A stretch of DNA of 64,000 nucleotides, from positions 372,001-436,000 of the forward strand of contig NZ_JAENIK010000011.1 in assembly GCF_016595465.1 (NCBI RefSeq), written 5' to 3'. Of the stretch, positions 15,631 through 25,203 are shown piece after piece. The DNA comes from Luteolibacter yonseiensis. GTDB lineage: Bacteria; Verrucomicrobiota; Verrucomicrobiia; Verrucomicrobiales; Akkermansiaceae. A model generated the notes under the pieces. That model saw only the letters and a list, made by a program, of their open reading frames with translations. It made no database searches and was not told the DNA's origin. Position numbers and translations under genes: made by a program. The first letter of the stretch is position 1. Each line of letters opens with the position of its first letter.

Positions 15631-18210
15631 TTAGGCAGCGACGACGCTGAAGTTGAAACGGTTCGAAACCTCGGTGTAGGAGTCGTTGGTGAACATCGAG
15701 ACGAAGTAGTCGCCCGGCGGGAGGTCCGGCAGGGCAAAGGTCACCGAGCCGGAGGTGGCCCCTGCGAAGTAGAGGTAGGACAGGAGCGGCGCGAGGCCGG
15801 GTGTGCCGCCCGCGGCGTGCAGCCCGATCCAATCCTTGGGAATGCCGGGACCACCTGAGAAGCGGACCGTGAAATTCTGCCCGGCGGTCACCACCGCCGT
15901 ATCCATGGATACCTCGGCGATGAGGGTGCCGATGGAGAAACCGGCGCGGGGAGACAGCTCGTAGGCCTGTCCGTTCACCAGGAAGGTCGCGTAATAGAAG
16001 CCCTTCGCCAGTCCCGCGACCGTACGTTTTCCATGGCGGGATCTCGCGGGGACGGTGATGGCGGGGGTGGCGGTGCCGGGAACCTCGCCGACCAGATAGA
16101 CAGCGATCAGATCATCCTCACCGCCGGGAGCGGCGTTCCATGAAACCGTCACGTCCTCGGCTTCGTCGTAGGTCGCCTTCGTCGTGGTGATCTGGACAGG
16201 TGTCCCGACATAAAAAGGAACACGAGGAGCGATCTCGGCCGTCCCGTTGTTACCGAAGAATCCGGCGAACCACATTCCGGGAGTGAAATCGTATCGGAAA
16301 TTCCGGCTCCCGGCACCGCCGGTCGCATACTGGCGGGATGCGGGGACGGCGGATGCGGGGGATTCTCCGTGGCGGAACATGCCGATCCAGTCCGCCGCGA
16401 AGGTGGACGGACGTTCATAGCTGACCAGGATATCCTCACCCGGTGCGTAGATCGATTTTGCCAGGCTCAGGGAAGTCCCTGCCGCCGAACTGCCGGTCAC
16501 GTCGAAAACATAAGCGGCGGACCATCCGGACCAGACCGCGTTCGAGTCACGGTGGCGCACGCGCGCGTAGTAGTGGCTGTCCGGCAGGGCGTTCGCGGCG
16601 ATGGTGAAATCGAGCACGTTGACTTCCGCATGGATGTTGACCGGCTCGTAGTTGGGAGCGCCCGTGTCACCGTAGAGGTTCTCCACGTCACGGATGCGGT
16701 CGATGATGAGGCTGGAGAAGCCCGCGTCCGCCGAGACCTGGAACTGTGTGCTGTTGAGAACCTCCGACGGCGCATCCGAAGCGAACGCGGAGCTATGGAG
16801 AATGAACGGCAGCGCCACCAGATTCTGCTGGCCCGGCGCGCTTGATCCGGTGTTCGTCATCAACGGGGCATGGGGCGCGGCGATGCCGAAACGGCGGTGG
16901 AATGAATCGATGAGGCGGCTGTTGTAGGCCTGGGTCGTCCAACGGGTGCTTTCGGGAAGCCGGACGTTCGCCTCGGCGTAGCACTCCACTCGCATGTCGC
17001 GGTTGTCCAGATCGAAATCGATCAGCTGCCACGCCCAGTTCGCCACGGTTTTCTGCACATCGTCATAGTCGATCTCGCTCGACTGGCCCCAATATTGGTC
17101 CCACGCCGTCGCGCCGGAAATGACGTGGTAGATCGGCCAATCGCGTGTCTGTCCCCGGGCGTAAAGGTGGTGGTGGGCACCGATGTTCAGGACGTGTTTT
17201 TCGGTTTGCGCGAGGATCGGCATCACCTCCGTGCGGAACCAGTTGGAAATGTCTCCGACATATTGTTCCGCCTGGTAGGGACGGTGGCACAGGCTGATGA
17301 TGAACTCCACGGAATCGTCGGTCTTCGCGGCGTTGATGATGTCCTGGGCCCATTGCTTCTGCACGTTGCCGATCCCTTCCGCAGGGTTCGGCATCGACTC
17401 GCTGTTGAAGTGCATGAACAGCACGTTGGCCAGCTGGTAGGCATAATAGGCGTCCCCCCCGGGGCTTGTGATGCCTTGGTAGGAGAGCTGCTCATAATAG
17501 AAAAGGCTCTTGTAAAGCGCCAGGTTGCTGTCGCCACCATAGGTTTCGTGGTTTCCCACGGTGGTCATCGAGGCGAGATTGGGAGTGACGCTCTTGCCGT
17601 ATTCGAAGTGGAGGTTCCGGTAGTGGTTGAGCGTTCCCACATCCACCTGGTCGCCGACATTGAGGATGAAATCGACGGCCTCTTCCAAGGGGACGCCGTA
17701 TTTTTCCTCGATCTTGATTCTCGCGCGGCCGATCAATTTCTCCCAACGGCGCTCCGTGGAGATGATCTGGTTGTCGCCGATCACGAGCACCCTGAAGCGG
17801 CCTGTTTTGGTGCCGAGGGCGGGCGGGGTCTTGAACCGGTGGACATCCGAGGTCTCCAGTTCGGTCCGGACACGGTAGTAATAGAATGTGGACGGTTGCA
17901 GCCCCGTGATCTGCGCGGAGTGGTAACGATAGTTGGTCCCCAGGTTCTGCATGCCTCCGGTCACCTGATTCACCAGTTGGTCCACGGACGTCCCCCAATC
18001 GATGATGGACTGGGCCCCGGCGTCCGTCCACCAGCTGACCCAGATGGAGTCGGGCCGGGGTGTCTGCAGGTAGGGCTTGAGGGTGGAGCCGGTCTCTGCC
18101 GCGGATGCGGTGGAAATCGCCCGCTCCACCAGCAATCCTCCGAGGATGCTCCGGGTGGCCATGCCGGCGGTCGTGGCGGATGTCAGACGGAGGAAATCAG
18201 AACGTTTCAT
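15631..18210 (-). CDS. Secreted calcineurin-like/purple-acid-type metallophosphatase with Ig-like repeats
   Basis: An 859-residue exported phosphoesterase. The N-terminus (KRSDFLRLTSATTAG) looks like a Tat-type signal. It is followed by a fibronectin-like domain as in purple acid phosphatases (about 40-140; 'ITGLQPSTFYYYRVRTELE'). The catalytic domain (about 150-430) shows the metal-binding series 'VIGDNQI', 'NVGDQVDVG', 'TVGNHETYGG', 'LCHRPYQ' and 'NIGAHHHLYARG'. The diagnostic tyrosine of the purple (Fe3+) enzymes is not evident. After a spacer come three Ig-like repeats (about 600-859) of the 'DWIGMF/DWIGLH' type shared with the neighbouring protein. It probably releases phosphate from organic esters outside the cytoplasm. 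The start at 18210 is chosen for its signal sequence; upstream frame is poor-quality coding. Confidence 0.8.
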   Translation of the reverse strand: MKRSDFLRLTSATTAGMATRSILGGLLVERAISTASAAETGSTLKPYLQTPRPDSIWVSWWTDAGAQSIIDWGTSVDQLVNQVTGGMQNLGTNYRYHSAQITGLQPSTFYYYRVRTELETSDVHRFKTPPALGTKTGRFRVLVIGDNQIISTERRWEKLIGRARIKIEEKYGVPLEEAVDFILNVGDQVDVGTLNHYRNLHFEYGKSVTPNLASMTTVGNHETYGGDSNLALYKSLFYYEQLSYQGITSPGGDAYYAYQLANVLFMHFNSESMPNPAEGIGNVQKQWAQDIINAAKTDDSVEFIISLCHRPYQAEQYVGDISNWFRTEVMPILAQTEKHVLNIGAHHHLYARGQTRDWPIYHVISGATAWDQYWGQSSEIDYDDVQKTVANWAWQLIDFDLDNRDMRVECYAEANVRLPESTRWTTQAYNSRLIDSFHRRFGIAAPHAPLMTNTGSSAPGQQNLVALPFILHSSAFASDAPSEVLNSTQFQVSADAGFSSLIIDRIRDVENLYGDTGAPNYEPVNIHAEVNVLDFTIAANALPDSHYYARVRHRDSNAVWSGWSAAYVFDVTGSSAAGTSLSLAKSIYAPGEDILVSYERPSTFAADWIGMFRHGESPASAVPASRQYATGGAGSRNFRYDFTPGMWFAGFFGNNGTAEIAPRVPFYVGTPVQITTTKATYDEAEDVTVSWNAAPGGEDDLIAVYLVGEVPGTATPAITVPARSRHGKRTVAGLAKGFYYATFLVNGQAYELSPRAGFSIGTLIAEVSMDTAVVTAGQNFTVRFSGGPGIPKDWIGLHAAGGTPGLAPLLSYLYFAGATSGSVTFALPDLPPGDYFVSMFTNDSYTEVSNRFNFSVVAA

Positions 18211-18239
18211 GAAGCTGTCGGGAAATGGGTTGGATGGGA

Positions 18240-19079
18240 TCAGGCGCGGCGGCGGCGGGCGACGAGACCGGCACATGAAACGGCGGCAAGGATCATGCTG
18301 CCGGGCTCGGGGACGAAAATGCCTCCGGCATTGGCACCGCCGAGGGCGGCTACCGCCGAATCGCTGAGGGTGGAATCCATGAACCCGACGCTGTTCACAT
18401 AGAGGGAATGGGTGTAGACGCCGCTGGTGTCTCCTTCGTTGAACAAGAGGAGATCGGCTCCGCTGTTCGCATTGCTGTAGAGGGCGAATCTCCCGTCCCT
18501 CATGCTTGATCCCGTGCGGGTGAAGGCCAGTGTGCCGTTTACGAAATATTTCACGGTGCCGCCATCCAGATCGGCAACAAACGCGATGCGGTTCCACTGG
18601 TTCTGGAGGATCAGCGGGGACGTCGAGTAGCCGAGGGCGGCGATTCCGAGGCGTCCGGAGGCGTCGATGTAGAAATCAGCATCGTTTCCGTTCGACGTAT
18701 CCGTGTTGAAGAGGGCCTGCCAGCCAGCCGCACCCGGACTGTAGATATCCATGATGATCGAGTAATCGTTGATATAGCTCCCGCCGCCGTTCGGGCCGCT
18801 GGATGGCAGCGTCAGGAGCAGGCCGTTGCCGGCGCCCGTGAGAGCGGGAACCGCGAGATATCGGGAGGTTTGGAAATTGATGTGTGGAACAGCTGCTCCA
18901 TCGGTGGTTCCATAGGTGATCTGCCCTGCTGTCGTGGCATCGGCGGCGGCCATGATTCCTCCACCCAGCGATGAACCCAGATCTCCTTGATCGAATGTCC
19001 ACTCATAAGTGGTTGCTCCCATCAGGGACAGCGGTGTTGCCAAAAAGCCGAAAAACATCAAAAAGCGGTTCAATTTCAT
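18240..19079 (-). CDS. Secreted LamG-like PEP-CTERM protein
   Basis: A 279-residue exported protein: signal peptide (1-22, ending LMGA), then a concanavalin A/LamG-like beta-sandwich ('YEWTFDQGDLGSSLGGG', 'YINDYSIIMDIYSPG', 'WNRIAFVADLDGGTVKYFVN'). The C-terminal PEP-CTERM tail has VPEPGS, a hydrophobic helix (MILAAVSCAGLVA) and RRRRA. LamG-like domains usually bind carbohydrate or act as adhesive modules; ligand unknown. It lies 29 bases upstream of the phosphatase gene in the same direction, so phosphatase, repeat protein and this surface protein are likely one operon. Its promoter should lie in the 19080-19478 region. Confidence 0.8.
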   Translation of the reverse strand: MKLNRFLMFFGFLATPLSLMGATTYEWTFDQGDLGSSLGGGIMAAADATTAGQITYGTTDGAAVPHINFQTSRYLAVPALTGAGNGLLLTLPSSGPNGGGSYINDYSIIMDIYSPGAAGWQALFNTDTSNGNDADFYIDASGRLGIAALGYSTSPLILQNQWNRIAFVADLDGGTVKYFVNGTLAFTRTGSSMRDGRFALYSNANSGADLLLFNEGDTSGVYTHSLYVNSVGFMDSTLSDSAVAALGGANAGGIFVPEPGSMILAAVSCAGLVARRRRA

Positions 19080-19478
19080 AATGGGATGGAAAGTTTCCCG
19101 CCTCGGTCGCCATCCGCCCGGACAGGCTGATCCGGCTGCCTGGGAAGTCAGGTCGGGCGGGCACGACGTCAGACTCCATCCGGATGGAAAACCCGGCCAA
19201 CCCTGCTGGGAAACATTTTCGTCATATTCAATTTTGACGGCGCTGGTCTTCTGATCGGCAATCGCGGCGGATCTCCCGAAGCCACGGTTTTGATGTCCCG
19301 ATCAGAACCCACCATCGGCTCCGACAGGGGAATGCGGCTGTCAATGCCCCTCCACGAATGGCCCATGCTCCTGTCCTCCCGTGAGGAAGAGGGGAGTGCC
19401 AACGGGCTACCGGCAGAGAATGCCCGCCCGTCGATGAATTTGGGGGGCATCGGGATCCGCCATCGCTTCACTTGCGGG
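19080..19478. other. Intergenic region upstream of the phosphatase operon
   Basis: About 400 bases between two minus-strand genes. I see no coding signature. An AT-rich island at 19210-19240 (TTTTCGTCATATTCAATTTTGACG on plus) is the best place for the promoter of the 18240-19079 gene. The interrupted repeats GCCCATGCTCCTGTCC and similar show no convincing hairpin. Confidence 0.4.
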
Positions 19479-20579
19479 TCATTTCAAAATCTTGTCCAGA
19501 GACGGCAGCGCGGCTTCGTAAATCGCCTGGTGTCCATCGGCGGTTGGGTGTTGCCCGTCCGCGGTCTTGAACCGCACGGTGCCCAGATCGATCAGGTGGG
19601 CGTGCGGGTCCTTGCTGGTATTTAAATAGGCCTCGACGGCCGCTGTGACTTCGGAGCGGGCCCGGCCCGAAACGGGAACCATGACGATGATGCGGGTATC
19701 CGGGAGGCAGCGCTCGCGCAATCGGGTCAAAGCGGCGGTGACGTGCTCGGATTTCGGAGCACCGTTTTCTCCCAGATTGATGAGGACGACTTTCGGGCAC
19801 GGGGCGAGCTTTCCGTCCGTAAGGCGGGAGGTGGTGCTGGTGATTTGATCGATGAGGTCGGCTGCCTGCGGATTGTTTCCTCCTCCGCCGGACCATGCGT
19901 AACCTCCAAAGGCAAGACGGGATTCCCGGAAGCCGTAGTGTTTGGCCAGGAGATAACCGTAGCTGGCGCGGGCGTCATCCGAGGCGGCCCATTGGTCGTC
20001 CGGAGGGCGGCCCTGTTTGGAATCATAGGCTGCGGCGTCGCCGGAAAGAATGGAGTCGCCGAGGTTCAGCCAGACCGGTGCGGCGGACGGGACCGTGAGG
20101 CGGCATTTCGGGTCCACTGTGAAACCCGTCAAACTGACTGCGTTTGCGGGGACGTCGCCATGGAAGCGGTCCTCAAAAGGGGACATGCCTCTGATGTGAA
20201 AGTCGATGACCGGGTTCGGAACCGACTCGGAAAGCGTGATGCTGGTTTCGCCGGCGGCGATCTGGTGGGTCCGGGCGGTCCCGTTGTTCACCGTCCAAGC
20301 AAGAATGGGGAAGCGGGTGGGGGACGGATAGGAGTGGGAACCGGCATCAATGTGGAGAATAACCTGCTTCGTATCGAGAAAAGCGATTTTGAAGGACGCT
20401 CCACATACCGGCGAATGTACGGCGCCCGCGCTCTTGATCCAATTGAGCGGCGACAATCCGGCGAGAACCTGCGGATCGTCGGCACGGATGGTCTTCATGG
20501 GCGACGGGGCGGCGGACAATTCGCCCGTGAGTATGGATATTATAAACAGCGCGCGAAAGAAGCGGGTGCTCATTGGCAT
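19479..20579 (-). CDS. Secreted SGNH/GDSL-type hydrolase
   Basis: A 366-residue exported esterase-type enzyme. Signal peptide at residues 1-23 (ending LSAA); an N-terminal beta-sandwich (about 35-160) like those of two-domain carbohydrate esterases; then an SGNH hydrolase domain (about 165-360). Block I is 'LNLGDSILSG' with nucleophile Ser176. The Gly block is around 'FGGYAWSGGGGNN', the Asn block is 'VLINLGENGAP', and the catalytic Asp/His pair is in 'DGQHPTADGH' (Asp341, His344). Likely substrates are acetylated polysaccharides, but the sequence does not decide this. Alternative starts at 20579 and 20573 are two codons apart. It is transcribed away from the ribosomal operon. Confidence 0.75.
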   Translation of the reverse strand: MPMSTRFFRALFIISILTGELSAAPSPMKTIRADDPQVLAGLSPLNWIKSAGAVHSPVCGASFKIAFLDTKQVILHIDAGSHSYPSPTRFPILAWTVNNGTARTHQIAAGETSITLSESVPNPVIDFHIRGMSPFEDRFHGDVPANAVSLTGFTVDPKCRLTVPSAAPVWLNLGDSILSGDAAAYDSKQGRPPDDQWAASDDARASYGYLLAKHYGFRESRLAFGGYAWSGGGGNNPQAADLIDQITSTTSRLTDGKLAPCPKVVLINLGENGAPKSEHVTAALTRLRERCLPDTRIIVMVPVSGRARSEVTAAVEAYLNTSKDPHAHLIDLGTVRFKTADGQHPTADGHQAIYEAALPSLDKILK

Positions 20580-21003
20580 GGGAGTGGGTTCCGGGGCGCA
20601 TACGGTTCAGATGCCGGCCCTCGGTCCGGATTATAGGGCGATCCTTGGATCGGCCGCCAGTTTCGATGGTTCTGATGCCGGAATTGGCACTAATATTGGA
20701 TTGGTGCCCGGTTTCAACGTCCCGATTTGAGGTGCAAATCGCCCGTTGTGGTTTGATTTTTCAATAAATCGACGCTTTCTGACGAAAATTAAAAGAAATT
20801 TTCAAAATAGGACTTGTCAGGTCGGGTTTGGCTCATAGAGTCGCCCCCCCCACAGCGAGGGCTGCTGACGATTTATCGAGGTAGCTCAAATTACAGGGAA
20901 AATTTATCGGGTGCAGCTCCGGAAAAAAGCTCTTGCGAGGAAATCTCGTCGGTGTGCCGGTCTGTCCCAAAATCTCGGGAAAATCAGAACCACGCAGGAA
21001 ATC
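20580..21003. other. Divergent intergenic region with the ribosomal operon promoter and leader
   Basis: 424 bases separating the SGNH hydrolase gene from rpsL. The AT-rich part (20755-20812) precedes the operon promoter candidate, and 20842-21003 would be a 160-base untranslated leader. It starts with a C8 run (20843-20850). No leader peptide or classical regulatory stem was recognised. Confidence 0.5.
20814..20841 (+). promoter_or_regulatory. Sigma-70-like promoter of the str-S10 operon
   Basis: TTGTCA (20814-20819), a 16-base spacer and TAGAGT (20836-20841), preceded by an A/T-rich stretch (20781-20810) that could act as an UP element. The TCGCC just downstream of the -10 is repeated at the second candidate promoter (31979-32006), which strengthens both calls. 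Confidence 0.5.
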
Positions 21004-21414
21004 ATGCCGACAATCAACCAGCTCGTTCGCAAGGGACGCCTCACTCCGGCCGAAAAGTCGAAGTCACCCGCTCTTGTCAACTGCCCTCAGCGCCGCGGAG
21101 TATGCCTTCAAGTCATGACTCGGACGCCCAAGAAGCCGAACTCGGCTCTCCGTAAAGTGGCCAAGGTCCGCCTTACCAACGGATTCGAAGTCATCGCCTA
21201 CATCGGCGGTGAAGGTCACAACCTCCAGGAGCACTCGATCGTCCTCGTTCGCGGCGGCCGGGTGAAAGACCTTCCGGGTGTGCGCTACCACATTGTTCGT
21301 GGTTCGCTCGATACCCTTGGTGTCGACAAGCGCCGTCAATCCCGTTCGAAGTACGGTGCCAAGCGTCCGAAGCCCGGCCAGGCCGCGGCTCCTGCCAAAG
21401 GCAAGAAGAAGTAA
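21004..21414 (+). CDS. rpsL: Small ribosomal subunit protein uS12
   Basis: 136 residues, the decoding-centre protein of the 30S subunit. The family signature '[11 protein letters not shown]' begins at residue 41, and '[12 protein letters not shown]' is intact. Both lysines whose mutation gives streptomycin resistance (Lys43 and the KDLPG lysine) are present, so a sensitive-type sequence is predicted. A short Ala/Lys-rich tail ([13 protein letters not shown]) extends it beyond the E. coli length of 124. The ATG at 21004 gives the canonical [11 protein letters not shown] start and has only a short AGGA before it. First gene of the operon. Confidence 0.97.
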   Translation: MPTINQLVRKGRLTPAEKSKSPALVNCPQRRGVCLQVMTRTPKKPNSALRKVAKVRLTNGFEVIAYIGGEGHNLQEHSIVLVRGGRVKDLPGVRYHIVRGSLDTLGVDKRRQSRSKYGAKRPKPGQAAAPAKGKKK

Positions 21415-21455
21415 TCCGCTTCGCATTTTAACCAACAAACTACCATCCCAACGCC

Positions 21456-21929
21456 ATGCCACGCCGCAAGCGCATCTTTACCAAACCAGATCGTCGCGAT
21501 CCCCGCTACGACAGCGCCCTCGTTGGTCACCTCATCAGTAAGGTGATGGAATCCGGAAAACGTTCGCTCGCCCAGCGCATCGTTTACGCCGCAATCGACC
21601 GTGCGAACGAAGGTGTCGACACCATCGACCCGCTCGAAGTGATCACCCGCGCCGTCGAGAACACCAAACCACGCGTGGAAGTGAAATCCCGCCGCGTCGG
21701 TGGTGCCACCTACCAGGTCCCGCTTGAAGTGGCTCCGGATCGTTCCGAGTCCCTCTCCATGCGCTGGCTCGTCAACTACGCCCGCAACCGCAAGGGCACC
21801 CCGATGCACGTCGCTCTCGCAAACGAGATCAAGGACGCCGCGAACAACCAAGGAAGCGCCGTCCGCAAACGCGACGACGTGCACAAGATGGCGCAGGCAA
21901 ACCGCGCTTTCGCCCACTTCCGCTTCTAA
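21456..21929 (+). CDS. rpsG: Small ribosomal subunit protein uS7
   Basis: 157 residues, the usual length; nucleates assembly of the 30S head and contacts the exit-site tRNA. The start MPRRKRIFTKPDRRDPRY, 'NTKPRVEVKSRRVGGATYQVP' class motif and the C-terminal 'KMAQANRAFAHFRF' are standard. It lies 41 bases after rpsL and 32 before fusA, the conserved str order. The upstream spacer is A/C-rich (CCAACAAACTACCATCCC) with no Shine-Dalgarno sequence. Confidence 0.97.
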   Translation: MPRRKRIFTKPDRRDPRYDSALVGHLISKVMESGKRSLAQRIVYAAIDRANEGVDTIDPLEVITRAVENTKPRVEVKSRRVGGATYQVPLEVAPDRSESLSMRWLVNYARNRKGTPMHVALANEIKDAANNQGSAVRKRDDVHKMAQANRAFAHFRF

Positions 21930-21961
21930 TTCACCGACAGCGCTCCAGAAACTTCCGTTCC

Positions 21962-24106
21962 GTGAATCCGAATAGTCCAAACCGTCAATATGTGCTCGAG
22001 CGCACCCGGAATATCGGGATCGCCGCGCACATTGATGCCGGCAAGACGACGCTCACGGAACGCATCCTGTTTTATACCGGGATGATCCACAAGATCGGCG
22101 AGGTCCACGATGGTGGTGCCACGACGGACTGGATGGAGCAGGAGCGCGAACGCGGGATCACCATCACTTCCGCCGCTGTCACCACCGAGTGGTGGCAACA
22201 CGCGGAAGAGGGTGTGACCAAGCTTTTCCCTGGTCAGAAACAACGCATCAACATCATCGACACTCCGGGACACGTCGACTTCACCGCTGAAGTCGAACGG
22301 TCCCTCCGGGTTCTCGATGGTGCCATTGTCGTTTTTGACGCGGTCGCCGGTGTGCAGCCGCAAACCGAAACCGTCTGGCGCCAGGCGACGAAGTACAACG
22401 TCCCGCGTCTGGTCTTCGTCAACAAGATGGACCGCACCGGTGCCGATTTCGACAACGTTGTCAGCGAGGTTAAAGAAAAACTTGGTGCCAATGCCGTCAG
22501 AATCCTGATCCCGATCGGTGCCGAGGACCAGCTCATCGGCCAGATCGACGTGGTGAACCAGAAAGCCGTCTACTTCTCGGACGACGACAAGTTCGGCTCC
22601 ACCTATACCGTCAGGGACCTTGAAGGCGATCTTGTCGATCTCTGTAAACAGGCCCACGATGAACTCATCAACGCCGTCGCCGACGTGGACGACCAGGTTG
22701 GCGAAAAATTCCTCAATGAGGAAGTCATCACTCTCGAAGAACTGAAGCAAGGCCTCCGCCGCGCCACCATCGCCAACTTGTTGGTTCCGGTTGCCGGCGG
22801 TTCCGCTTTTAAGAACAAAGGCGTCCAGTATCTGCTCGATGCCGTTGTCGATTACCTCCCGAGCCCGCTCGATATTCCCGCCGCCATCGGCATGAATCCC
22901 GACAATGAGGAGGAAAAGATCGAGGTCATCACCTCCGACAACGAAAAATTCGTCTCCCTCGCATTCAAGCTCTGGGCGGACAAATTCGTCGGCAAGCTCG
23001 TTTTCTTCCGCGTTTATTCCGGAATGATCAAGAAGGGCGACACGGTTTATAACCCGCGCACCCGCCGATCCGAGCGTGTCGGTCGTCTGATCCAGATCCA
23101 GGCCAACGAACACAAGGACATCGACGTCTGTTATTCCGGTGACATCGCCGCCATGGTCGGCATCAAGAACGTCACCACCGGCGACACCCTCGCCGCCGAG
23201 CGCCACGACGTGGTCCTCGAACCCCCTACTTTCCCGGAACCGGTCATCTCGATGGCCGTCGAGCCGAAAACCATCGCAGATCAGGAAAAACTCGCCCTCG
23301 CACTCGGACGTCTCTCCGAGGAAGACCCGACCTTCATGGTCAAAACCGACGAGGAAACCGGACAAACGATCATCTCCGGAATGGGCGAGCTTCACCTGGA
23401 AATCATCATCGACCGCCTCCGCCGCGAGTTCAAGGTCGAGGCGAACACCGGTGCCCCGCAGATCGCCTACCGCGAAACCATCACCCAGGCCGCGGGCGGC
23501 GAGGGCAAACTGGTCAAGCAATCCGGTGGCCGCGGTCAATACGGCCATGTCATTCTCTCGGTCAAACCGAACGAAAAAGGCAAGGGCCTCACGATCGAGA
23601 ACAAGGTCATCGGCGGCACGATTCCCAAGGAATACATCAACGCCGTCTACAAGGGCATCAACGAGTCCATGACCAACGGCATCGTCGCCGGTTACCCGGT
23701 CATCGACGTGCATGTCGAAATCCTCGATGGATCCTACCACGATGTGGACTCCAACGAAAACGCCTTCACCATGGCGGCCATTTTCGCGATGAAGGACGGC
23801 TTCAAGAAAGCAAGCTCCATCCTTCTCGAGCCCATCATGTCAGTGGAGGTCTCCACACCGGATGACTACCAGGGCGACGTGATGGGAGACCTGATCCGCC
23901 GCCGCGGACAGATCCAGAACACGGAATCGAAGGGCAAGCTCTCGATCATCCACGCCGCTGTGCCGCTCAAGACCATGTTCGGCTACTCCACCGCCGTCCG
24001 CACCCTCTCTTCGGGACGTGCCTCGTATGCGATGACCCCGTCGCACTTCGAGCAGGTCCCAACCAATATCGTCGAAGAAATCGTCAGCGACCGCCTCGGT
24101 TACTGA
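21962..24106 (+). CDS. fusA: Translation elongation factor G
   Basis: 714 residues; the GTPase that drives tRNA-mRNA translocation and, with RRF, ribosome recycling. The G1 loop AHIDAGKTT is at residues 22-30, '[12 protein letters not shown]' is switch I, 'DTPGHVDF' is G3 and 'NKMDRTG' is G4. The remaining domains II-V are complete, with the domain IV 'GGRGQYGHV' motif. It starts with GTG, with no Shine-Dalgarno sequence and no better ATG, since the next one is inside the GTPase domain. tuf, which often follows in str operons, is absent: rpsJ comes next after 55 bases. Confidence 0.96.
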   Translation: MNPNSPNRQYVLERTRNIGIAAHIDAGKTTLTERILFYTGMIHKIGEVHDGGATTDWMEQERERGITITSAAVTTEWWQHAEEGVTKLFPGQKQRINIIDTPGHVDFTAEVERSLRVLDGAIVVFDAVAGVQPQTETVWRQATKYNVPRLVFVNKMDRTGADFDNVVSEVKEKLGANAVRILIPIGAEDQLIGQIDVVNQKAVYFSDDDKFGSTYTVRDLEGDLVDLCKQAHDELINAVADVDDQVGEKFLNEEVITLEELKQGLRRATIANLLVPVAGGSAFKNKGVQYLLDAVVDYLPSPLDIPAAIGMNPDNEEEKIEVITSDNEKFVSLAFKLWADKFVGKLVFFRVYSGMIKKGDTVYNPRTRRSERVGRLIQIQANEHKDIDVCYSGDIAAMVGIKNVTTGDTLAAERHDVVLEPPTFPEPVISMAVEPKTIADQEKLALALGRLSEEDPTFMVKTDEETGQTIISGMGELHLEIIIDRLRREFKVEANTGAPQIAYRETITQAAGGEGKLVKQSGGRGQYGHVILSVKPNEKGKGLTIENKVIGGTIPKEYINAVYKGINESMTNGIVAGYPVIDVHVEILDGSYHDVDSNENAFTMAAIFAMKDGFKKASSILLEPIMSVEVSTPDDYQGDVMGDLIRRRGQIQNTESKGKLSIIHAAVPLKTMFGYSTAVRTLSSGRASYAMTPSHFEQVPTNIVEEIVSDRLGY

Positions 24107-24161
24107 TCCTGATTACTCGCCCTGCAGCCAACCACGTAAACCGTCAAACAACTTCTTCAAA

Positions 24162-24470
24162 ATGGAAAATCAGAAAATTCGCATCCGCCTGCGCGCCTTC
24201 GACCATCGCGCCATCGACCGTTCCGCCCAAGAAATCGTCGAGACCGCCAAGCGCACGGGAGCCCGTGTCGCCGGCCCCATCCCGCTTCCGACCCGTATCG
24301 AGAAGTTCAGCGTCAACCGCTCGGTCCACGTGAACAAGAAGTCCGCCGAACAATTCGAAATCCGCACCCACAAGCGCCTGCTCGACATCGTCGACCCGAC
24401 CGCCCGCACCGTGGACGAGCTCAAGAAGCTCAACTTGCCAGCCGGTGTTGACATCACCATCCGTATCTGA
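24162..24470 (+). CDS. rpsJ: Small ribosomal subunit protein uS10
   Basis: 102 residues. It is a 30S head protein that, in other bacteria, also serves with NusB in antitermination. Signature '[21 protein letters not shown]' class helix and '[18 protein letters not shown]' loop are present. First gene of the S10 block, 60 bases before rplC. The leader is A/C-rich without Shine-Dalgarno. Confidence 0.96.
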   Translation: MENQKIRIRLRAFDHRAIDRSAQEIVETAKRTGARVAGPIPLPTRIEKFSVNRSVHVNKKSAEQFEIRTHKRLLDIVDPTARTVDELKKLNLPAGVDITIRI

Positions 24471-24530
24471 GCCTCCACGCTTCCGGACTCTCGAATCTCA
24501 AATTTTTAAATCTCTAATTTCTCTATCGCC

Positions 24531-25166
24531 ATGTCACTCGGCCTTCTCGGCAAAAAAATCGGAATGACCCGCTTGTTCGACCAACAAGCAGGAATCATGA
24601 TCCCTGTCACCGTCATCGACGTAGCCGGCAACACCGTGCTTCAAGTCAAGACCCCGGAAACTGACGGTTACACCGCAGTCCAGGTTGGCTATGGCGATCA
24701 AAAGGAACAACGCGCCACCAAGCCGGCCCTCGGCATCGCCAAGAAGGCGGGCTGCGCGCCAAAGCGCTTCATCCAGGAGTTCCGTTTCGCCAACGGTGAA
24801 ACCGCCCCAACCGCCCACACCGGCCTCGAGACCTTCACGGAAGGCCAATGGGTCGACGTCGTCGGCAAGTCCAAGGGACGCGGTTTCCAAGGTGCGGTAA
24901 AGCGCCACGGCTTCGGTGGTCTCAAGATGACCCACGGCTCCATGATGCACCGCCGGACGGGAGCCATCGGCTGCCGCTCCACTCCAGGCCGCGTCTGGAA
25001 GAACCAAAAAATGCCCGGACACATGGGAACCACCCGTTCCACCGTCCAGAATCTCAAGATCGTCGCAGTCCGTCCGGAGGACGGCGTGATCCTTGTCTCC
25101 GGCGCCGTCCCCGGCTCCAACGGTAACTACGTCACCGTCCGCCCCGCCAAGAAAAAGTCCGCCTGA
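24531..25166 (+). CDS. rplC: Large ribosomal subunit protein uL3
   Basis: 211 residues; an early-assembly 50S protein whose central extension reaches the peptidyl-transferase centre. It starts MSLGLLGKKIGMTRLFD. It contains the conserved 'KGRGFQGAVKRHGFGG' and 'TPGRVWKNQKMPGHMG' stretches and ends KKKSA. Normal length and order (uS10-uL3-uL4). Confidence 0.96.
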   Translation: MSLGLLGKKIGMTRLFDQQAGIMIPVTVIDVAGNTVLQVKTPETDGYTAVQVGYGDQKEQRATKPALGIAKKAGCAPKRFIQEFRFANGETAPTAHTGLETFTEGQWVDVVGKSKGRGFQGAVKRHGFGGLKMTHGSMMHRRTGAIGCRSTPGRVWKNQKMPGHMGTTRSTVQNLKIVAVRPEDGVILVSGAVPGSNGNYVTVRPAKKKSA

Positions 25167-25203
25167 TCCGGTGGCATTCTGAAACCTCTCAAGATTCCAA
25201 GTC

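Noticed and set aside
21926-23740. 604-codon open frame antisense to fusA
   Set aside because: It mirrors fusA codons (Asp/Val/Gly-rich shadow typical of GC-rich genes), has no domain, and fusA is certain.
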